Below are positions 27,378 through 36,150 of a DNA stretch of 58,226 nt, in pieces. The notes under the pieces are model-generated. The model searched no databases, had not been told where the DNA came from, and saw only the letters and a program-made list of their open reading frames with translations. This DNA is from Klebsiella pneumoniae (GTDB taxonomy: Bacteria; Myxococcota_A; UBA9042): NCBI GenBank assembly GCA_945889325.1, contig CAMDBH010000014.1, positions 1 to 58,226 of the forward strand, written 5' to 3'. Position 1 is the first letter of the stretch, and each line of letters opens with the position of its first letter. The position numbers and the translations under genes are program-made.

Positions 27378-28808
27378 ATGGTTTTTTCGTCGACGCTGTT
27401 TTTGTTTCTTTTCTTGCCATTGACGTTGCTCGGCTATTTCATCGGGCCGCGCGCTTGGCGCAACATCTGGCTTTTGCTAACTAGTTTGGTGTTCTACGCT
27501 TGGGGCGAACCGCAGCTGACTTGGGTCATGCTGGCCTCCATGTCGGCGAATTACCTGTTTGGACTTTGGCTGGGCCACCTCACAGGCAAAAATGCCGCAA
27601 AATATGTGCTGATTTTTGCCATCGCGCTCAATCTGTCGGCGCTGGCCCTGTTTAAATACGCGCACTTTGCCGCCGGAGCCTTGAGCCAATTGTCCGTCCC
27701 GCTTGGCCTGCCCAAGCTAGAGATGCCCGCAATCGCGATGCCGCTTGGCATCAGTTTTTACACGTTTCATGCCCTGTCGTATTTGATCGACGTGTACCGC
27801 AAAGACGCACAGGTACAGCGCAATCCGTTCGATGTTGCCCTGTATTTGACCCTGTTTCCGCAGCTGATCGCTGGACCGATTTTGCGCTATCACGACGTCG
27901 CCGACCAACTCGCCAAACGTTCGGTCACCAGCGACGATTTTGGCATCGGCGTGCAGCGCTTTATCGTCGGATTGGGCAAAAAAGTCTTGATCGCCAATAC
28001 CTTGGCCGGACCTTGCGATCGCCTGTTCGCCCTGCCCGCCGCCCAGCTCGGCCCGGGCGGCGCGTGGTTGGCGGTCATCTGCTACACCGGCCAAATCTAC
28101 TTTGATTTTTCAGGGTACTCCGACATGGCGATCGGCCTTGGGCGCATGTTCGGCTTTGAATTCAAAGAAAACTTTCAATGGCCCTACATCAGTAAAGATA
28201 TTCGGGAATTTTGGCGCCGCTGGCACATTTCGCTGTCTACCTGGTTTCGCGACTACTTGTACATTCCGCTGGGTGGCAACCGCCGCGGCGAGTGGCGCAA
28301 TGCGCTAAATTTGCTGATCGTTTTTGTGCTCTGCGGCTTCTGGCACGGCGCAAGCTGGACGTTCTTGTTTTGGGGTCTGTACCACGGTGCCTTCCTCGCG
28401 TTGGAGCGAACGCGCTTCGGCGCTTGGCTGGGCGGCTCACCTCGGATTTTACGCCATCTTTACACGATGTTCGTCGTGATGGTCGGTTGGATCTTTTTCC
28501 GCGCCGAAACCTTTACCCAGGCGGCTGAACTGCTGCGCGCCATGAGTGGTCTGGGCGCAGACGACACCGCATGGCCAGTCGCTATGTTCGCTGATTCTAG
28601 GGTATTTCTGGGACTTGCCGTCGCCGTGGTCGCAGCGACGCCGATGCTGCCGCGCCTATCGGCTTGGTGGCAGCACGCACCGCGCTCCGACCGCGCAACG
28701 ATTTTAGGTGCTAGCGGCGCGCTCTTCGCGCAGATGGCCGTCTTGGTGCTGTGCGCAGTGATGTTGGCGGCTTCAACGCATAACCCGTTCATTTATTTTC
28801 GGTTTTAG
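27378..28808 (+). CDS. MBOAT O-acyltransferase (AlgI-like)
   Basis: A 476-residue inner-membrane protein of the membrane-bound O-acyltransferase family, related to AlgI/PatA. It has many hydrophobic segments, the central 'FDFSGYSDMAIGLGRMFGF' and 'RRWHISLSTWFRDYLYIPLG' (residues 280-299), and the catalytic region 'CGFWHGASWTFLFWGLYHGA' with His323 and His336. AlgI-type proteins pass acetyl groups across the membrane to a periplasmic SGNH-fold acetyltransferase. Exactly such a partner is encoded 8 bases downstream. The target could be an exopolysaccharide or peptidoglycan; the nearby PBP2-RodA genes make a wall target worth considering. Confidence 0.92.
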   Translation: MVFSSTLFLFLFLPLTLLGYFIGPRAWRNIWLLLTSLVFYAWGEPQLTWVMLASMSANYLFGLWLGHLTGKNAAKYVLIFAIALNLSALALFKYAHFAAGALSQLSVPLGLPKLEMPAIAMPLGISFYTFHALSYLIDVYRKDAQVQRNPFDVALYLTLFPQLIAGPILRYHDVADQLAKRSVTSDDFGIGVQRFIVGLGKKVLIANTLAGPCDRLFALPAAQLGPGGAWLAVICYTGQIYFDFSGYSDMAIGLGRMFGFEFKENFQWPYISKDIREFWRRWHISLSTWFRDYLYIPLGGNRRGEWRNALNLLIVFVLCGFWHGASWTFLFWGLYHGAFLALERTRFGAWLGGSPRILRHLYTMFVVMVGWIFFRAETFTQAAELLRAMSGLGADDTAWPVAMFADSRVFLGLAVAVVAATPMLPRLSAWWQHAPRSDRATILGASGALFAQMAVLVLCAVMLAASTHNPFIYFRF

Positions 28809-28816
28809 CCACAGAA

Positions 28817-29926
28817 ATGCAAAATCGCCCGCCAAAATTTCTGCGCCATTTGCAAATCGGGCTGTTTCTGCTCGCCATTTCACTGCCATTGCTTTGCAAA
28901 ATCGTGCGTTACGATCCGTCGCCGACGCTGGACGAGTACCGCGAGCTCAAAGCCAAACCGCCGCTGCCGCGAAATTGGAGCGAACTCGTCGCTTGGCCCA
29001 ACGCGTTTGAAACTTGGCAACGCGATCGCTTCGGACTGCGCAACACCTTGATTTGGTGGCATAGTGTGCTTCTACGCAACGTGCTGGGCGTTTCGCCCAC
29101 GCCTGACACGATTTTGGGCAAGGACGGCTGGCTGTTTCACGGCATCCCCAAAGCGCTTGACGGTTATCGCTGCCTGACGCCGTTTAGCGACGGCGAATTG
29201 GCGAGCCTTGCCAAGGTGTTGCAAGAAAAGCATCAGTGGCTGGCCCAGCGCCAGATCGCCTACGTCAACGTCTGGGTGCCGCTCAAGGCCAATATTTATC
29301 CAGAATTGCTGCCTTCTTGGGTCAATAAGCTCGACCGGCCTTGTCGTTTGCAGCAGTGGTTCACCTACATGCGTGCACATACGCAGGCACCCGTGCTCGA
29401 TCTCACGTCGACGTTGCGCGCGGCTAAGTCCCAAGGAGAACTGTACTATTTGACCGACACCCACTGGAATCCGCGCGGGGGCTTTGTCGGCGCGCAGGCG
29501 ATCTTGCAAAATCTGCACGATCAAGGCGCACCTGTTGAACCGACGCCTGCTGAATCTATTGAATATTTTCAAGAAATTCGCCATGGCGGTGACCTGGCCC
29601 GCTTGATGGCCATGCAAGACGCCTATCGCGCACCTGAATGGTTTGCAAAAATCACGCGGAGTTGCGCCAAACCGGCTTCGGCCAATGGGATTGTCAGAGA
29701 AAAGGGCGTTAACGTGCGCGCGTTTGAATGTGAGCGCCACCGTCCGACCAAACTCGTGATGGTCCACGACTCGTTTGGCATGAACGCGCTGCCTTTTCTT
29801 GCCGAAAGTTTTGGCCGCACTTTGAGCATTGAATTTGGGGACTTTGACCGCGACGCCATTGAACGCGAAAAGCCAGACGCCGTCGTGGAAATTCACCTCG
29901 AACGGCAGATGACCCCAGATCGTTGA
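28817..29926 (+). CDS. AlgJ/AlgX-like periplasmic O-acetyltransferase
   Basis: A 369-residue protein with one N-terminal membrane anchor (residues 12-29) and a periplasmic SGNH-hydrolase-like domain of the AlgJ/AlgX/DHHW group. Visible marks: 'WQRDRFGLRNTLIWWHS' near residue 67, the catalytic 'LTDTHWNPRGG' (Asp214 and His216), and 'VMVHDSFGMNALPF' with nucleophile Ser319. Asp, His and Ser match the known AlgX triad arrangement. It is predicted to take acetyl groups delivered by the adjacent MBOAT protein and place them on an extracytoplasmic glycan. No polymerase or exporter gene for an exopolysaccharide lies next to it. Confidence 0.87.
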   Translation: MQNRPPKFLRHLQIGLFLLAISLPLLCKIVRYDPSPTLDEYRELKAKPPLPRNWSELVAWPNAFETWQRDRFGLRNTLIWWHSVLLRNVLGVSPTPDTILGKDGWLFHGIPKALDGYRCLTPFSDGELASLAKVLQEKHQWLAQRQIAYVNVWVPLKANIYPELLPSWVNKLDRPCRLQQWFTYMRAHTQAPVLDLTSTLRAAKSQGELYYLTDTHWNPRGGFVGAQAILQNLHDQGAPVEPTPAESIEYFQEIRHGGDLARLMAMQDAYRAPEWFAKITRSCAKPASANGIVREKGVNVRAFECERHRPTKLVMVHDSFGMNALPFLAESFGRTLSIEFGDFDRDAIEREKPDAVVEIHLERQMTPDR

Positions 29927-30024
29927 AGGTTTCTGCGAATTCGCCATGCGCTGCGCGTTGTGGTACTCGCTGGGAGCGGTACACATGATTTATCGCGTCA
30001 TTTTGTGTATTTGCGCGCAAAGGC

Positions 30025-30053
30025 TTGACCTTCGCAGCTGGCAAAGCTATCAG
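30025..30053 (+). promoter_or_regulatory. Sigma-70-like promoter for the TolB-like gene
   Basis: TTGACC (30025-30030; 5 of 6), a 17-base spacer, TATCAG (30048-30053; 4 of 6). It lies 36 bases before the start codon, in the 160-base gap that ends the long upstream gene run. A palindrome containing GCGATCGC at 30060-30071 follows it. Confidence 0.5.
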
Positions 30054-30088
30054 GCCATCGGGCGATCGCCCGTGTGCGGAGCTTTTTG

Positions 30089-31618
30089 ATGCGACCCTCG
30101 GTTCCAGGTTCTGTTTGCTTGCGCCGCGTTTTGCTTGTCGCGGTGGCCGCGGTGGCGTTGACTTGGGCGTCGGTTGTCAGCGCGCAAGCAGCGCCGACCG
30201 ACCCGCCTCCCGATGATCCGAACGCCGGTTTGTATGTGATCGTGGAGGCTTCCACGCGCCCTCTAGATCAGATGCTGCTGCTGCCGACCGTCTGCCAAGC
30301 GAGCAAAGCGCAGTGCGATTTGATCGATCAGGTGCTGTTCAACGACACGCGGCTGTCGGGTCTGCTGCGCCCAGCGCGCGGTACCGCCGCCCAAGCGGCG
30401 GCCATGACCAAAGCGCCGCTTCCCAATTTTGTTTTAAAACCAAGTGCTTCTGCGGGATCTGGTGCCGTTTGGATCATGGCTACAATGTTGCGTCCAGCCA
30501 AAGTAGCTGGGCAGCTGGAACTTGTGATCGCCGTGGCGGCTGCTAAGGATGGAAAACCACTGGATTTGGGCGATTGGGCCCACCAACTGGGACCGGACAC
30601 AAGTTTGCGCTACGTGGCCCACCGCGTGCTCAACGCCGTACAGGGCGCACTGACTGGAATTGAAGGCAGTTTTGACACCGTGGTCTACTACAGCGCCCCA
30701 GCCCCCGGCTGCAACCGCGCCATTTGGCAAGTCGATGTCGATGGTTACAACCGCAGGGTGCTCGTGGCCGATACGGGGCCCAACGGCATTCACCTGCTGC
30801 CGGTGCAATTGCAAGACAGCGCGCTGGCTTACACCTCATTTCGTTCGGGTCTGCCATCGCTGTACAAATTGGACGCCGCTCAGATCGCGATTCTGACAGA
30901 AATGACGCCGACGGTGGCCAAGGGCCTCAAGCTCAAGAAATCCTCCACCGGCACTGCGACGCAGCCCGCGGAGAAAGTTGCGCCGCCGGGACCGTTTGCG
31001 TCGGGTAAAGACTTGCAATTTCATGGTTGTGCGCAAAGTCCGCGCGGTGAAATCGTGTCGACGGTCAACGACGGCGAGCAGTCTGACATTTTTGTCGTGG
31101 ATTATACGGGAGCCCCGGGCCGCAATTTAACGCATGATGAACATGACGATTTAAGCCCTAGTTTCTCTCCTGATGGCGAGAAGGTCGCCTTTGTTTCTGA
31201 TCGCAAAGGCACGCCGCAAGTGTACGTCATGGATGGAGACGGCAGCAATGTCAGACGCTTGACGTTCGTGGGCCCGTACAACACCGATCCGGAATGGGGC
31301 CCTGACGGGCGCATTGCTTACTCGAGCTTGCGGGGAAATGCCATTGATATTCTGACGATCGACCTCAACGGCAAGGCGCAGCGCCTCACCCCGGGTCAAG
31401 GCCGACGATCACTTGAACCGACTTGGTCGCCCGATGGAAAACGCCTGATTTATGTCTCCAATGAAGATGGCAAATGCACGCGCCTATGGGTCACCAGCGC
31501 CGATGGTGCGGCCCGCGAACCGCTGGATGTGCCCTGTGACAGGTCCTATAACACCCCGTCATGGCAGCGAATTCCCGGACAAGGGCCGCGCAAGTGGCAA
31601 GCGCACCGCACCCAATGA
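30089..31618 (+). CDS. TolB-like beta-propeller periplasmic protein
   Basis: A 509-residue exported protein. The signal peptide includes 'RRVLLVAVAAVALTWASVV', with a likely cut after 'SAQA'. The N-terminal half resembles the TolB D1 domain ('GAVWIMATMLRPAKVAG', 'YVAHRVLNAVQGALTG'). The C-terminal half has at least three PD40 propeller units: 'SPSFSPDGEKVAFVSDRKG', 'DPEWGPDGRIAYSSLRGN' and 'EPTWSPDGKRLIYVSNEDG'. TolB proteins work with Pal/Tol in envelope integrity, but no tolA, tolQR or pal is in the window, so I leave the symbol blank. The ATG at 30089 has GGAG 7 nt upstream and is preferred over a GTG at 30074. Confidence 0.85.
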   Translation: MRPSVPGSVCLRRVLLVAVAAVALTWASVVSAQAAPTDPPPDDPNAGLYVIVEASTRPLDQMLLLPTVCQASKAQCDLIDQVLFNDTRLSGLLRPARGTAAQAAAMTKAPLPNFVLKPSASAGSGAVWIMATMLRPAKVAGQLELVIAVAAAKDGKPLDLGDWAHQLGPDTSLRYVAHRVLNAVQGALTGIEGSFDTVVYYSAPAPGCNRAIWQVDVDGYNRRVLVADTGPNGIHLLPVQLQDSALAYTSFRSGLPSLYKLDAAQIAILTEMTPTVAKGLKLKKSSTGTATQPAEKVAPPGPFASGKDLQFHGCAQSPRGEIVSTVNDGEQSDIFVVDYTGAPGRNLTHDEHDDLSPSFSPDGEKVAFVSDRKGTPQVYVMDGDGSNVRRLTFVGPYNTDPEWGPDGRIAYSSLRGNAIDILTIDLNGKAQRLTPGQGRRSLEPTWSPDGKRLIYVSNEDGKCTRLWVTSADGAAREPLDVPCDRSYNTPSWQRIPGQGPRKWQAHRTQ

Positions 31619-31676
31619 ACGCAACGGCCACGCCGCCGCCAGATCGCTGCGACTATCGGCAAATGCGCCCGATCAA

Positions 31677-31705
31677 TCGACAAACGCCCAATAGCACTCT
31701 AAACT
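31677..31705 (+). promoter_or_regulatory. Sigma-70-like promoter for the Ser/Thr kinase
   Basis: TCGACA (31677-31682; 5 of 6), a 17-base spacer, TAAACT (31700-31705; 4 of 6), 31 bases before the kinase ATG. Together with GGAGG upstream of the ATG this supports an independent transcript. Confidence 0.5.
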
Positions 31706-31736
31706 CCAGCGCCGATCGTGGAGGCCGGCCGAACCG

Positions 31737-34682
31737 ATGAAGATCTGCGCAGTCTGCCGACGAACGTTCGCCGAGGGCACGATGTTCTGCCTCGATGACG
31801 GTTCGCCGCTTGAGGCGGTGGCGCCGGGCCCGCAAGCGCACACGATTGCGCCGGAAGCCGAGACCATCATTGGGCCGTTGCCGAGCGCTGAACGGGATCG
31901 CGCGCATGTCGCGGCGAGCGCGACAACCACACCTCGCGCGCAAAGTTCTGAAAATCAAGCGCCAAATAGGCCTTCGTCCTCAACCCAACAAACGGTCCCG
32001 GACGGCGAAGTGCCGGCCCAAGCCACGCCGACGGACCTGCCGTCGGGGCCGCCCAACCGGCCGGGCCATACGACGACGCAGCCCGGCATGGCGGCAGCGC
32101 GGCCGGTGTCCAGTCGCCCCCTGGTTCAGCCGGCCGCAGAAGATACTGTGCCGCCTCAGGATTTGCCGACATCTCCGCCGCCGCTACCGCCCAAGCCCGC
32201 GGCGACGCCGGCCAAACAGGAGCGCAACCAGACCATCTATCGCCCCAACCCACCGGCCACGCTGTCTGAGAAGGAAACCTTTGTTTCAAATATGGATGGG
32301 CCGGACGACATCCATGACGACGATCAAAGCGCTTATCTTGGCACGCTGATCGCCGATCGCTATTTGGTGCTGCAATTGCTCGGCCGCGGCGGTATGGGCG
32401 CGGTGTTCAAGGCTGAACAGATCCATTTGCGCAAACTCGTGGCGGTCAAGCTGTTGCATGAAACGTTGTCCTCGCGCAAACAGCTGGTTAGCCGTTTTAC
32501 ACGCGAAGCGCGTGCAATTTCTAGACTTTCTAGTCCGCACACCGTGATGGTTTATGATTTTGGCCGTTGGGGCGAATTGTTCTATCTGGTCATGGAGTTG
32601 CTTGAAGGTGAACCATTGGACGCGCTTTTGGAGCGCGAAGGCCCGCTGCCAGCGGCGCGCACGACGCACGCTGTGTTGCAAATGTGCGATTCGCTGGGAG
32701 AAGCCCACCGCTTCGGCATCGTGCACCGCGACTTGAAGCCTGAAAACATCATGCTCGTGCGCAATCATTCGGAGCCCGATTTTGTGAAGATCCTCGATTT
32801 TGGCTTGGCCAAGGTCAAAGGTGTTGATGATCCCTACACAATTCACAGTCAGCGCGATATTTTTGGCACGCCGTACTACATGAGCCCCGAACAAATTCGC
32901 GCAGGCGAAGTCGATGGCCGCGCGGACATTTATGCGGTCGGCGCGCTGATGTTCCGCATGTTGACCGGTCATTACGTTTTTGGCGGCGATCAGGGCACTT
33001 TTGATCTGTTGAAATGCCACTTGATGGAACCTGCGCCCAAAATGAGCAGCAAGGCGCCGCAGGCCAAAATTCCGCCTGCTCTCGAACAAATTGTGGCCAA
33101 ATGTTTGGAAAAAGAGCCGGACAAGCGCTTTGCGACGATGGAGGAACTGGCGTTGGCGCTGCAAGCGGCTGAAAAAAGTGGCTTTGCTGCCTCCAACGTC
33201 GGGCCGGCAACGGTTGTGCCCTTGGATTTGGGCGCGACACCAGCAGCGGCCCGACCAGTTAAGTCTGCATCGGTGCACGTAAAAAGCGCCACGGCGGCCG
33301 CGGACGCCGTGCGCCGCCCGGCGCGCGTGGCCGCCAAGTACGATTCGGGGCTGTACGACCCGGACGCGGGCACCAGCGTCGAGGACATCCAGGATCGCGC
33401 GCAAAAGGCCCAAAAATGGCGCTCAATTGGCTTTATCGCTGCGCTTTTGCTCGGTGTCGGGATTCTGCTGGCGATGATCATGGCGTCTGGCGAACAAGTG
33501 GGCGGCGTTGAGGTCGAACCAAACAATGAGCCCAAGCTGGCCAACCCGCTGGATACCGACGGGACCACCCGCGGCAAGATCGGCGCCAAGCGATCGCCAA
33601 CCCTAGCTGATCGCGATTGTTTTCGCCTGCCGCCGGTGCGCGACAACGACATGCTGACGATCAAACTCACGGGCGCTCAGACCATGGATTTGTTGGTTTC
33701 ACTGCATGAGAAAAGCGGTGAGACCATTGCGCAGGGCTCACATCGCGGCAAAGGAGACGGAGAATTATTGCGCTTTTTGGATATGCGCAAACAGCCGGTG
33801 AGCGTGTGCGTGACCGAGCAAACGGCCCCGGGCGGCGTGGCGAGCGAAAGTCTGACCGATGAGTACAAACTCAAACTCGAAGTTCAACCCCGCGCCGACA
33901 ACGCCGAGCGCGAGTTCAATGACACGGGCAAGGGGCAAGATCTAAACACCGGCGCGCAGTTGCAGGGGAGTTTGGACGGACCGCTCGACCGCGATGTGTT
34001 CGCGCTCATGGGCAACCTGGACGGGCGGATTGTGCGCGCCACGGTGGATGTGGCCCAGACCGATGGGCCGTCGTGGTTGCGTCTGGCGCTTTTGGACAGC
34101 GGCGACAAGACGTTGGCCACTGGGACATTGCGGGCGGATACCCATAAGATCGTTCTAGCTTTTGTCGCCGGTTCGCCGCAGCTGCCCGATCGCTTGGTGT
34201 TGAGTCGCGCCGCGCCCAAAAGCGACGAACTGCTGCGCGCCGAGGATGTGCCCTACACGCTTCAGTATGAAGTGCTTGATTTAACGGAGCAACAGGAAAA
34301 AGAGCCGAACAACAACGCGGCCGAAGCTACGCCGATAGTGCTCGGCGCATGGCATGTCGGTTCGGCCGATGACAACGATGGCGATTGGCTGCACATTGAA
34401 GGCGGCGATCGCAGTCAAACGCGGGTGCGCTTGGAAGCGATCGCGCCCGTAGGTAGCACTTGGCGGCTACTGGTGCGCGATGCCGGCAATCAACGCGACC
34501 TGCGCGACGTGCAGATCTCAGGTGGCGCACCCGCCACCGAAATGCTCATCGACGGGACCGGCGAAGGGTTTTTTCTGTGGCTCAAGCAGGTGCCGCAAGT
34601 ACCCACGCGCAAAGGCAAACCCCTTGACGCGCGCTACCAAATCCGCGCCCGGTTCGTAGCCGCCGACGGCGCGATCAAGTAG
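31737..34682 (+). CDS. Membrane Ser/Thr protein kinase, zinc ribbon N-terminus
   Basis: A 981-residue PknB-type kinase. Residues 1-26 form a short zinc ribbon ('ICAVCRRTFAEGTMFCLDDG'; Cys4, Cys7, Cys18). A Pro/Thr-rich linker runs to about residue 195. The kinase domain (about 203-475) has the Gly loop 'LGRGGMGAVFKA', Lys238 in 'VAVKLL', 'VHRDLKPENIML' (Asp332), 'DFGLAKV' (Asp354) and 'GTPYYMSPEQ', so it should be active. Residues 563-583 are a single membrane segment. The extracytoplasmic part (about 590-981) holds three repeats starting near 'EVEPNNEPKLANPL', 'NAEREFNDTGKGQDLN' and 'EKEPNNNAAEATPI', like PPC (pre-peptidase C-terminal) beta-sandwich domains. These could sense an external ligand. 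Regulation target unknown. Confidence 0.92.
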   Translation: MKICAVCRRTFAEGTMFCLDDGSPLEAVAPGPQAHTIAPEAETIIGPLPSAERDRAHVAASATTTPRAQSSENQAPNRPSSSTQQTVPDGEVPAQATPTDLPSGPPNRPGHTTTQPGMAAARPVSSRPLVQPAAEDTVPPQDLPTSPPPLPPKPAATPAKQERNQTIYRPNPPATLSEKETFVSNMDGPDDIHDDDQSAYLGTLIADRYLVLQLLGRGGMGAVFKAEQIHLRKLVAVKLLHETLSSRKQLVSRFTREARAISRLSSPHTVMVYDFGRWGELFYLVMELLEGEPLDALLEREGPLPAARTTHAVLQMCDSLGEAHRFGIVHRDLKPENIMLVRNHSEPDFVKILDFGLAKVKGVDDPYTIHSQRDIFGTPYYMSPEQIRAGEVDGRADIYAVGALMFRMLTGHYVFGGDQGTFDLLKCHLMEPAPKMSSKAPQAKIPPALEQIVAKCLEKEPDKRFATMEELALALQAAEKSGFAASNVGPATVVPLDLGATPAAARPVKSASVHVKSATAAADAVRRPARVAAKYDSGLYDPDAGTSVEDIQDRAQKAQKWRSIGFIAALLLGVGILLAMIMASGEQVGGVEVEPNNEPKLANPLDTDGTTRGKIGAKRSPTLADRDCFRLPPVRDNDMLTIKLTGAQTMDLLVSLHEKSGETIAQGSHRGKGDGELLRFLDMRKQPVSVCVTEQTAPGGVASESLTDEYKLKLEVQPRADNAEREFNDTGKGQDLNTGAQLQGSLDGPLDRDVFALMGNLDGRIVRATVDVAQTDGPSWLRLALLDSGDKTLATGTLRADTHKIVLAFVAGSPQLPDRLVLSRAAPKSDELLRAEDVPYTLQYEVLDLTEQQEKEPNNNAAEATPIVLGAWHVGSADDNDGDWLHIEGGDRSQTRVRLEAIAPVGSTWRLLVRDAGNQRDLRDVQISGGAPATEMLIDGTGEGFFLWLKQVPQVPTRKGKPLDARYQIRARFVAADGAIK

Positions 34683-34685
34683 AAA

Positions 34686-34787
34686 TCAAACGCCCAGCGC
34701 CAGTCGACGGGCAAATTTTTCATCATGCCCGACCGTTTCTTGGGTCGCCAAGCTCACCGAGGCGGATTCGCGGCTCCGGCTTACTGT
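34686..34787 (-). pseudogene. Duplicated phosphoesterase 3' end, in frame after the stop
   Basis: On the minus strand, reading on in the same frame after the phosphoesterase TGA gives 19 further sense codons and then 'VGHDEKFARRLALGV' plus a second TGA (34686-34733). That peptide is identical to the last 15 residues of the gene itself, yet at least 8 codons differ, all synonymously. It is either a remnant of a tandem paralogue or a read-through extension. The copies are 102 bases (34 codons) apart. Confidence 0.75.
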
Positions 34788-35522
34788 TCACACGCCAAGC
34801 GCCAGCCTTCGAGCAAACTTCTCATCATGACCAACTTCGCGAATCCGCGCTGCCGCGGCAGCGACGTCGTATTGCACCCGCGTGTGCTGCATGGATTTTG
34901 ACTCGGCGTCAAAAATGACAAAGCAGGCGTCCGGATTGCGATCGCGGGGCTGGCCGACGGAGCCGACGTTGGATAAGTACTTTCGGCCTTTAACGAATTC
35001 GTAATTACCGGATACGTCGCGGACTTTCCGTCCGTTGTATTCATAAGTCGTGGTCAAGTGGCTGTGACCGATAAAGTTATGCGTGAAAAGCCCCGCTTTC
35101 ATCCGCGTCAGCGCTTCGGCTTCCTCGTTGCGCACGACGTAATAAAAACTCGACGGCATGATCGGCGCGGCGTGGTAAAAGCCGATGTCGAGTTCCGGCC
35201 GCTGATGGGTATAGGGCAGTGAATACAGCCATCTAAAGTTGTCTTCGGTCAAAACGTCGCGCGACCAGTAAAGCACTTTTTTTGCTGATTCGTAATAATA
35301 ATCAGCATCCATCACCCCAACGGTGGCCGCGTCGTGGTTGCCCATGAGGACCACGCTGCAGTATTCCCGAAGCAACTCACAGCATTCATTTGGATTTCCG
35401 CCGTAGCCGACCACATCGCCCAAGCAGACGATCTCATCGACGTCTTCCTGATCGCAGCGCTCTAAAACGCGGGTAAGCGCTTGAATATTTGCGTGAATAT
35501 CACTAATGATGGCGATGCGCAT
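34788..35522 (-). CDS. Calcineurin-like metallophosphoesterase
   Basis: A 244-residue cytoplasmic YfcE/MJ0936-type phosphoesterase. All metal motifs are present: 'IISDIHANIQAL' (Asp, His) at the N-terminus, 'CLGDVVGYGGNP', 'LMGNHDAA', and 'NFIGHSHLTTTYEYNG' with the His pair. 'YLSNVGSVGQPRDRNP' is the usual C-terminal family segment. Substrate is not predictable. It is transcribed alone on the minus strand, divergent from the peroxiredoxin gene. The 3' end is odd: its last 15 codons are repeated beyond the stop (see the 34686-34787 entry). Confidence 0.9.
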   Translation of the reverse strand: MRIAIISDIHANIQALTRVLERCDQEDVDEIVCLGDVVGYGGNPNECCELLREYCSVVLMGNHDAATVGVMDADYYYESAKKVLYWSRDVLTEDNFRWLYSLPYTHQRPELDIGFYHAAPIMPSSFYYVVRNEEAEALTRMKAGLFTHNFIGHSHLTTTYEYNGRKVRDVSGNYEFVKGRKYLSNVGSVGQPRDRNPDACFVIFDAESKSMQHTRVQYDVAAAAARIREVGHDEKFARRLALGV

Positions 35523-35679
35523 GGTGGCCCCGACAGCAAGCGTGCTGCCCGCTCAACGTAGCTTGTGCGCTGCAATGTCGCAAGTGTTTTTACTAAAGCC
35601 CTTTCTACTGGCCGCGATGCGTTGACGCTTTGACCGCTGCGTGCGAATTTGCACACTCTACATCGCAGTGAGGCCACCT

Positions 35680-36150
35680 TTGTCCATTCCCCAAGTCGGT
35701 TCACAAGCACCTGATTTTGAAATTCTTTCAGATGCGGGCCTGCCGGTTCGCCTCAGTGCCCTGCGCGGCAATCCGGTGGTCGTGTATTTTTATCCCAGGG
35801 ATTCAACGCCCGGCTGCACGATAGAGTCGTGTGATTTCCGCGACAACCATGCGCGTCTGGCCGGCCATGGCGCTATCATTTTGGGCATCAGCGGCGATTC
35901 CGTGGCGTCGCACGTCAAATTCAAGGCCAAATTTAGCTTGCCTTTTTCCCTACTTGCCGATCCAGAACACAAAGCGATCGACGCGTTTGGCGCGTGGCGC
36001 GAAAAAACGCTGTACGGCAAAACAGCGCTCGGCATTGTGCGTTCGACGTTTGTCATCGACAAAAACGGCAAGATTGCCGCGGCTTGGCCCAAAGTCGCGG
36101 TCAAGGGCCATGTGGATGAAGTGCTGGCCGCCATCGCCGCCCTTTCCTGA
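35680..36150 (+). CDS. bcp: Bcp-type thiol peroxidase (peroxiredoxin)
   Basis: A 157-residue PrxQ/Bcp peroxiredoxin that reduces hydroperoxides with thioredoxin-type electron donors. It opens 'VGSQAPDFEI' and carries 'YFYPRDSTPGCTIESCDFRD', with the peroxidatic Cys46 and the resolving Cys51 five residues later, the PrxQ arrangement. 'RSTFVIDKNGKIAAAW' is the usual C-terminal strand. I chose the TTG at 35680 because GAGG lies 6 nt before it and it places the protein start as in homologues; a GTG at 35668 or 35641 is possible. It is transcribed divergently from the phosphoesterase and followed by a hairpin at its stop codon. Confidence 0.9.
   Translation: MSIPQVGSQAPDFEILSDAGLPVRLSALRGNPVVVYFYPRDSTPGCTIESCDFRDNHARLAGHGAIILGISGDSVASHVKFKAKFSLPFSLLADPEHKAIDAFGAWREKTLYGKTALGIVRSTFVIDKNGKIAAAWPKVAVKGHVDEVLAAIAALS

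Noticed and set aside
32286..33413. A 375-codon minus-strand frame under the kinase
   Set aside because: The plus strand encodes all kinase motifs across this stretch; the antisense frame matches nothing recognisable.
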